A stretch of DNA of 35,000 nt from Priapulus caudatus (taxonomy: Eukaryota; Priapulida; Priapulimorpha; Priapulimorphida; Priapulidae). A model generated the notes under the pieces. That model saw only the letters and a program-made list of their open reading frames with translations. It was not told where the DNA came from and ran no database searches. The translations under genes and the position numbers were made by a program. Shown here in pieces: positions 29,480 through 35,000 of the stretch. The stretch lies in NCBI RefSeq assembly GCF_000485595.1, contig NW_014578014.1, positions 84,540-119,539 of the forward strand. The letters are read 5' to 3'. How positions within the stretch are numbered: the stretch's first letter is position 1; each line of letters begins with the position of its first letter.

Positions 29480-31733
29480 CATGAATTAAGTGAGAGAGAG
29501 AGAGAGCAAGAAAGAAGTTCGTGAAACATCAAACCTCGTGCATCAACAATAACAATTCAATCGATGGCTCACCGACGAGTAGCAGCAGCAGAGAGATGAA
29601 GAATCCTATGACGACGCTAACTCGTACGACGAAGCACTGACTCAGGTAGCTTGTCACCCTGTAGACACACATGGACAGCACAACATCACACACCCGCCAT
29701 TACACCACAGTCAGGCTGCTCGTCACAAACTACTGCCCCATAACGATCTATCCTAGTAGTACCTTTATATATATTTATATATATATATATTTGCGAGACA
29801 AACGGGATATATAGTAAGCAAGTATATATATATATATATATACATATATAATATCAGGAGTAGATAATAGGCCTATTATCTACTCCTGATAATATATATA
29901 ATATCTCGATTAATACCTAATATATACCTTTCCTAAGGACCTGACTCTATCGGTAATCCTGAATGGTTATCAATGTGATGATTTATTTCTGGGCCATCAC
30001 AGCTGGGATAGTCTTAGTTGAGCCCGAACCATAACCTTAATCCTAACGTTAAGCCTAACCCTAACCATAACCGTACGTAATACCGGGGCCGTAGCTTGCG
30101 GAGGGCAAGTAGTCATAGCGGAGTTGCCCCCCCCCCCAGAGAAATCTACATGGTAAATGGCGGTCACCTTCCTAGAACACACCACGCACGTGGCTTTGCC
30201 CCCTCCACTCTTTCAGGCAAAATGGGTAAGCTACACCCCTAAGTGCATAAACGTACCTAACACCTACACTGAAAGCTTTAGTTGGGCTGTAACCTCAACC
30301 AGGCAGTAATCTTAATCCTAACGCTAACCCTAACCCTAGCTATAACCCTAACCATAACCATAACCATAACCATAACCCTAACCATAACCATAACCATAAC
30401 CATAACCCTAACCATAACCATAACCATAACCCTAACCATAACCATAACCATAACCATAACCCTAACCATAACCATAACCATAACCATACACTAAAACTAC
30501 GTAACTCAAAAGCTACGGGCAGTATGGCTCATATATAGGGTCTATGTCCCCCAGGGTACTGCCGGAGCGTACTCTGGGTACGGTCCGGTATACCGGAACG
30601 TACTCTGGTAACTATCTGATATGGTTAGGGTTAGGGTTAGGGAGTAGGCGTAGGCGACTCTCTAGACTCGTTAGTGGAGTAGGCGAGGTACGGTCCGGTA
30701 TATTAGATAGTACCAGGGTACGTTCCGGTATACCGGACCGTATCCAGGGAACGTTCCGACAGGTTACGTTCCGGCAGTACCCAGGGAGACATAGACCCTG
30801 GCAGCACTACTAAGAGTCTAACAGCATGTGTCACTATCGCTGATAGGGTCTATGTCCCCCAGGGTACTATCGAAGGGTGCCCTGTCCTGGGTACGGGTAC
30901 CCCCTCAATTACATACTGGGGGACATAGACCTTCTCAGCGGCAGTATGAGCGTGTACCTCAGCTCGGGGCAGGGTCGCGTGAGCAGCAGTCTAACAGCAC
31001 ACAGCAGCTGCATGGCGCTCACCAGCACCGCACACAGGTCGAGCACGACGGCGACGCACGCGAACACCGCCGCCACCTTCCGCAGCGCGTCGTGGTGGCG
31101 CTGCGGTAGCTGCGAGGCGGTGCGGGGCGCGTGCATCGCGCCCTCGATGTGATAGAGCAGCTGCAAGGCGAGTATCGTCATCACCGTCGCTCCCAGGAAT
31201 AGCACCGCGAGGTTGACGAAGCGCAGGTCGTGCCGCGGCGCGCGCGCCGACTCCGCACGCGCGTGCGGCGCCACCTTGCGGTCGCGGCGCAGCAGCGACG
31301 CGTTGCGAGCGTTGTCGTCGGCGACGACGGTCGTCATCGTCGTCGAGAGCGTCTTCTCGCGCGCCGCCGCCGTCGCGGGAACGCTGACGTGGGATGAGCG
31401 CGTCTCGTCGAGGCGGGAGAGGTTTGACGTCTGCCGCGAGTGAGAGAGATCCTGCGGGAGGAAGCCGTTCGGCGGCGCGGCGCGGGGCGGCGGCATCGCC
31501 ACCGGGGGCGAGGCGACAGTGGCGCCCCCTGGATGCGACGGGCTCGCGTTTACCGCGAACTTTCCTCCGCCCTTTGGGGCGCCACCGGTGAGCGCCAGTT
31601 TCGGCTCGCTGTCGAAGGCGGCGGCGGCGCCGGCCCACCCCGCGTCGGCTGGGGGGCGGGGCCGGGGGGCGGCAGCAACGGTGGGGGTCATGATGGGGAG
31701 CATGTGGGCAGGGATGAGGTATCGCTGAGACAT
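28996..31733 (-). CDS. Four-helix membrane protein, 3 exons, perhaps TMEM221-like
   Basis: Whole-gene entry. Exons 31,733-30,958, 29,658-29,573 and 29,267-28,996 join in frame at GT/AG sites to give 377 residues. Residues 1-170 are Pro/Ala/Ser-rich and probably disordered. Membrane helices lie at about 172-194, 219-247, 268-293 and 301-321, followed by a 50-residue cytoplasmic-type tail. The start is the ATG at 31,733 with A at -3. The frame stays open to a TGTAG acceptor at 31,810, so a further upstream exon may exist. The four-helix layout and short helix 3-4 link (LYYYMRFDLEAAYIS) remind me of vertebrate TMEM221, but that is from memory and unverified. The GC-rich first exon contrasts with AT-rich surroundings. 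The gene converges on MEK5. Confidence 0.72.
29431..29512. repeat. GA microsatellite
   Basis: GAGA runs in the 305 bp intron between exons 2 and 3 of the minus-strand gene. Confidence 0.92.
29573..29658 (-). CDS. Membrane protein exon 2 (helix 3)
   Basis: Encodes the end of Arg259, residues 260-287 and one base of Val288. The peptide SQCFVVRVSVVIGFFISLLL is a clear membrane helix. Acceptor GTCTACAG; donor GTGAGC. Phases 2 in and 1 out match both neighbours, strong support for an 86 bp exon. Confidence 0.85.
29764..29915. repeat. TA-rich tract with a 40 bp perfect palindrome
   Basis: TATATA runs flank 29,852-29,891. Its left half, TATCAGGAGTAGATAATAGG, is followed directly by its exact inverse, with no spacer. 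Confidence 0.95.
30020..30075. repeat. Short CCCTAA/CCATAA tract
   Basis: Includes CCTAACCCTAACCATAACCG, a small relative of the larger tract at 30,315. Confidence 0.8.
30315..30490. repeat. Telomere-like CCCTAA/CCATAA tract
   Basis: An ordered hexamer run in which one CCCTAA alternates with three or four CCATAA units, giving a higher-order period of 24-30 bp. CCCTAA is the complement of the animal telomere repeat TTAGGG. It lies in an intron of the minus-strand gene. Confidence 0.95.
30537..30799. mobile_element. Fold-back element, copy 1
   Basis: AGGGTCTATGTCCCCCAGGG at the left end is inverted at the right end (CCAGGGAGACATAGACCCT), and the inverted arms extend inward (ACTGCCGGA / TCCGGCAGT). 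Inside are repeats of GGTCCGGTATACCGGA and a GGTTAGGGTTAGGG run. No ORF. Confidence 0.85.
30845..30931. mobile_element. Fold-back element, copy 2 (short)
   Basis: Same left end, AGGGTCTATGTCCCCCAGGG, and an inverse right end, CTGGGGGACATAGACC, only 45 bp from copy 1. It lies 27 bp from the donor of exon 1 of the minus-strand gene. Confidence 0.85.
30958..31733 (-). CDS. Membrane protein exon 1 (disordered N-terminus, helices 1-2)
   Basis: Encodes residues 1-258 and two bases of Arg259. It starts MSQRYLIPAHMLPIMTP, continues low-complexity P/A/S-rich to about 170, then helix 1 (FVNLAVLFLGATVMTILAL) and helix 2 (VAAVFACVAVVLDLCAVLVS). The donor is GTACAC in phase 2, 27 bp from a fold-back element at 30,845-30,931. 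The frame runs beyond the ATG to 31,809 without a stop. Confidence 0.75.
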
Positions 31734-31809
31734 GCTGGTCGCGATCTCACATGGTGGCGCGTCTTGAACGGGCGGCGCCTCCTTACGGGCTGCAGTCACG
31801 ACGTCGCAC

Positions 31810-32430
31810 CTACAAGCAGAGATCGGCGGTTGAAGAAGAAGGCGGGTATAAACAAACGCCGCTGTGAAATCACGCCAAGCCCTCTCGACTCGAACCTTAC
31901 ATATCTAAATAAGTAATAACGTTAAATATTGATACAAAAACTAACAAATAATAGAAATAATCATAACAATAATAATATAGAATAATAGTAAAGGATCATA
32001 TAAACAGAATGAAAACTTCAGTATAACTAATGCAATAATCATAACGATTTTCTACTATAGTTTGTGTTTTATATATTATTCATTACGATAGTTTTATCAT
32101 TTCCTAACATGAAAATATACACGCGATCCTAGGTAAGGTTTTCGAAAGAAGTGCGAACTCATTAAACGCGTACTAAAGAATTTTTCTACTGGCAACAAAA
32201 AAAAACTTTGAAGGAACTGTAAAAAGCGACGGAGAAAGCGAACGATCGAGAAGTGTTTTGTAAACGTTGGAGTAGAGCTCGTGTTACCTTCCCGCTGATG
32301 TCACGTGTATATTACACGATGTTCACGCAGTCATGATTAACAGCAGCCTAACAGTAATGCTAGTAATTATGTAAAGTGTCGTATACGTCAGTGAGCACTG
32401 ACGCACTCAAGGTCGGAACAGAGATGACAG
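31810..32430. other. AT-rich region upstream of the membrane-protein gene
   Basis: May hold the promoter or a 5' untranslated exon of the minus-strand gene. No TATA box or exon could be assigned. Confidence 0.35.
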
Positions 32431-32433
32431 GGG

Positions 32434-32447
32434 ATGATGATGATGTC

Positions 32448-32544
<97 letters not shown>

Positions 32545-32560
32545 GTGACGACGACGATGA
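32434..32560. repeat. ATG/GAT trinucleotide microsatellite
   Basis: About 31 uninterrupted GAT units (32,451-32,544) with imperfect edges. Confidence 0.97.
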
Positions 32561-32844
32561 TGATTATGACAGCTCAGGTTTACGACAACATGATTTTAAT
32601 GTTACGTTGTCCTTCGCACGTGTCATATATATATATATATATCCCCTCATTCACGCGCGACTAGGGACGGCGATTCGTACATAAATCTCGTCCCGTCACG
32701 TAATAACGTGAAATCACCTTGTTTTTGCATCAAAACACCTGTTTCCTCGATGGCACTCCGCCCAGGAAGTTCTTTACACGTTAATACACGGTTCTCGCGT
32801 CGCATTCCAAGATTTACTTACAAACTCTCGCACTCACGCACGAA

Positions 32845-33195
32845 AAAGCACACAGGCAGGCAGGCACGCACGCACCCGCGCACGAAAAAGCACGCAGGCA
32901 GGCACGCACGCACGCACGAAAAAGCGCGCAGTCAGACAGGCACGCACGCACGAAAACGTACACAGACAGACAGGCAGGTACACGCACGCACGCACGAACA
33001 CACGTGCTTGTTTTACACTGAACTCTGCTGTGTCCACGTCGCTGTCCTGCCAACCTAACGTTCACGCACATACGTCAGACATACGCACGGACGCAGACAA
33101 GCCCGCACGCCCGACATACGCACGCAATCAAGCACGCACGAGGCCGAAATGCACACGCAGGAACACACGGGCATGCACACACGCTTGCACACACA
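32845..33195. repeat. GCAC/CAGG-rich microsatellite
   Basis: Imperfect runs of GCACGCAC, CAGGCAGG and ACACGCAC with recurring CACGAAAAAGC links (about 35-60 bp apart). Confidence 0.9.
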
Positions 33196-33224
33196 GGTGT
33201 CACAGGGTAATATTGTACACAACC

Positions 33225-34980
33225 AGGTATAAATCATCACTATAACCAGTTATACCTCTTCACTATAACCAGGTATATAATCTCTCACTATATCCAGGTA
33301 TTACTCCTCACTATAACCAGGTATGACTACTCACTATAACCAGGTATGACTACTCACTATAACCAGGTATGACTACTCACTATATAACCAGGTATGACTA
33401 CTCACTATAACCAGGTATGACTAACTCCTCAAGGTATAATCCGAGATATGACCACTCACTATAACCAGTATACTCCTCAATATAAGCACGTATGACTACT
33501 GCGACTAGACCAGGTATGACTACTCAGCTATCAAGCGCACGGATGACTACTTCACTAAACCAGGTAATTTACTCCTCAGCTATAACCAAGGTATTACTCC
33601 CACTAAACTCAGGTACTACTCCTCAGCTGCTAACCAGGTATGACACTTCACTATAACCGAGGTTAAACTCCGCACTATACCAGGTATGACACTCACTCTA
33701 ACCAGGTATGAGCACGTCACTATAACCAGGGCTATAACACTCACTATAACCAGGTATGATACTGCACTCTAACCACCGTATGACTACTCTACTATAACGC
33801 AGGTATTACTGGCCTCACGGAGCGGAGGCGGGGAGGAAGTTGGACGGGCCTCAGCCACGAGAGGGGGACCCAGGTATTTACGCCTCACTGCTATACCAGG
33901 TAATGACCACTTCACTCATAGACCAGGGTATGACCACCACTATAACCAGGTAATTACCTCCTCACTATAAGACAGGGTATGACTACTCACGGTCTGAACC
34001 AGGTAGTGACGCACGTCACTATAACCGAGGTATGAGGGAGCTCGCTCAGTATAACCAGGTATGATACTACTATAACCAGTAGACACGTTCACTATAGACC
34101 AGGTATTACTCCTCACTATAATACAGTGTATGACCACTCACTATAACCAGGGTATGACACTCATATAACCAGGGTATAACCACTCAACTATATACCCGAG
34201 GTATGACACTCACTATAAACCAGGTACTTGACTACTCGAGTGATAACCAGTAGTTTACGCTCACTATATAACAATGTATTGACTCCTCACTATAACATCA
34301 GGTATTACCCTCACTATAACCAGGGTATGACTATCACTCTTAACCAGGTTAGTGACCACCACTAGAGTAAACCAGTATAACTCCTCACTATGAACAGGTA
34401 TGACTACTCACTCTAACCAGGTAGACCATGCAGCGTATAACCAGGTATAACTCCCTCACTCAGACCCAGTATGACTAACTTCAGTTAAACGGCCACGGTA
34501 TGACTACTCAGCATAACCAGGTAATATCCTCCCGGATATACGCAGGTAGTACGCCTCACTCTAACCAGGTATGACACTACACTATAACCAGTTATGACTC
34601 ATTCACTATAACCAGGTATTACTCCTCACTCTAACCAGGTGACTACTCACTCTAACCAAGGTAGACACTCACTATAACAGGTCTAACTCCTCACATAAAG
34701 CCACGGATGACTACTCACTATATACCAGGTTAATGCACCACTCACTATAACCAGGTAATTACTCCTCACTAATAACAGGTACTGACCTACTCACTAAACC
34801 AGGTATAAGACCCACTCAGCTATAAATCAGAGGGCTATGCCTACATCACTATAACAGGTTGACCCCACTCATATAACAGGTATGACCACATCACTTAACC
34901 AGCGTATAACACTCACTATAACAGGTATGACCACTCACTATAACCAGGTAATGACTACTCACTATAACCCGAGGTATACT
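33225..34980. repeat. 23 bp minisatellite to the window edge
   Basis: The unit ACTATAACCAGGTATGACTA plus CTC recurs exactly 23 bp apart at 33,311, 33,334 and 33,357, with more than 60 copies. Nearly every later copy carries single-base indels. The array continues to the last lines of the window and probably beyond. A short unrelated insertion (about 33,812-33,872) interrupts it. Confidence 0.95.
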
Positions 34981-35000
34981 TCCGTCACGTAGGAACAAGC

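Noticed and set aside
30278-30494. Ile/Thr and Val/Met repeat frames on both strands
   Set aside because: Translated CCATAA/CCCTAA hexamer tract.
30991-31916. Other open frames over the GC-rich exon, both strands
   Set aside because: Shadows of exon 1 of the minus-strand gene; Arg/Ala-rich only because of GC content. The real frame gives membrane helices and spliced continuity.
32434-32664. Poly-Met open frame
   Set aside because: A translated GAT/ATG microsatellite.
33225-34980. CRISPR-like appearance of regular short repeats
   Set aside because: Units are directly abutting with no unique spacers, in an intron-bearing eukaryotic context.
1-35000. tRNA, rRNA and snRNA genes
   Set aside because: I looked for B-box-like GGTTCGAAAC segments (for example 15,048) and other hallmarks; none had a matching A box or foldable arms.

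Overview
The window is eukaryotic nuclear DNA from an animal. It holds one nearly complete, intron-rich kinase gene on the plus strand and one multi-exon membrane-protein gene on the minus strand. Both sit in a landscape of minisatellites, microsatellites and small non-autonomous transposon remnants. The kinase is an orthologue of MAP2K5 (MEK5), which combines a PB1 domain with a MAPK-kinase domain and is an animal gene. Dispersed repeats with runs of CCGT, a 'CAGGGG..GTAGCCAGG' inverted-repeat element and TTAGGG-like tracts suit a marine invertebrate better than a vertebrate; the species cannot be named from the sequence.

Layout. Positions 1-5,890 are mostly AT-rich non-coding DNA. They contain a CRE/ATGGCGG promoter-like patch near 560-660, one copy of a dispersed repeat (1,678-2,060) and a GA-rich tract. 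A possible upstream leader exon lies at 5,893-5,972. Four tandem copies of a ~560 bp unit occupy 7,228-9,470, followed by a composite repeat with an 84 bp tandem array (9,790-10,440) and trinucleotide tracts (10,780-11,345). The MEK5 coding region runs from 11,883 to 24,648 in 17 exons with consistent splice phases. The predicted protein is 460 aa: PB1 domain about 7-96, acidic Ser/Pro linker about 97-160, kinase about 175-432 and a short tail. Its introns hold a 31 bp minisatellite directly before one kinase exon, a 17 bp minisatellite directly after another, and several inverted-repeat elements.

Between the genes (24,649-28,995) lie a 525 bp inverted-repeat transposon remnant, a 39 bp minisatellite, another terminal-inverted-repeat element and two degenerate arrays. 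The minus-strand gene (31,733 down to 28,996, three exons) encodes a 377-aa protein with a disordered Pro/Ala-rich N-terminal half and four membrane helices, perhaps TMEM221-like. Its last ten codons and stop lie inside a ~40 bp tandem array. Its large intron contains a 40 bp perfect palindrome, a telomere-like CCCTAA/CCATAA tract and two related fold-back elements. From 32,400 to the end there are microsatellites and a ~1.7 kb degenerate 23 bp array.

The two genes converge tail to tail and have no evident functional link. MEK5 is known to receive signals from MEKK2/3 through PB1-PB1 contact and to phosphorylate ERK5; the residues needed for this are visible. I see no new multi-gene system. 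The most interesting material is the way simple tandem arrays abut or enter coding exons.
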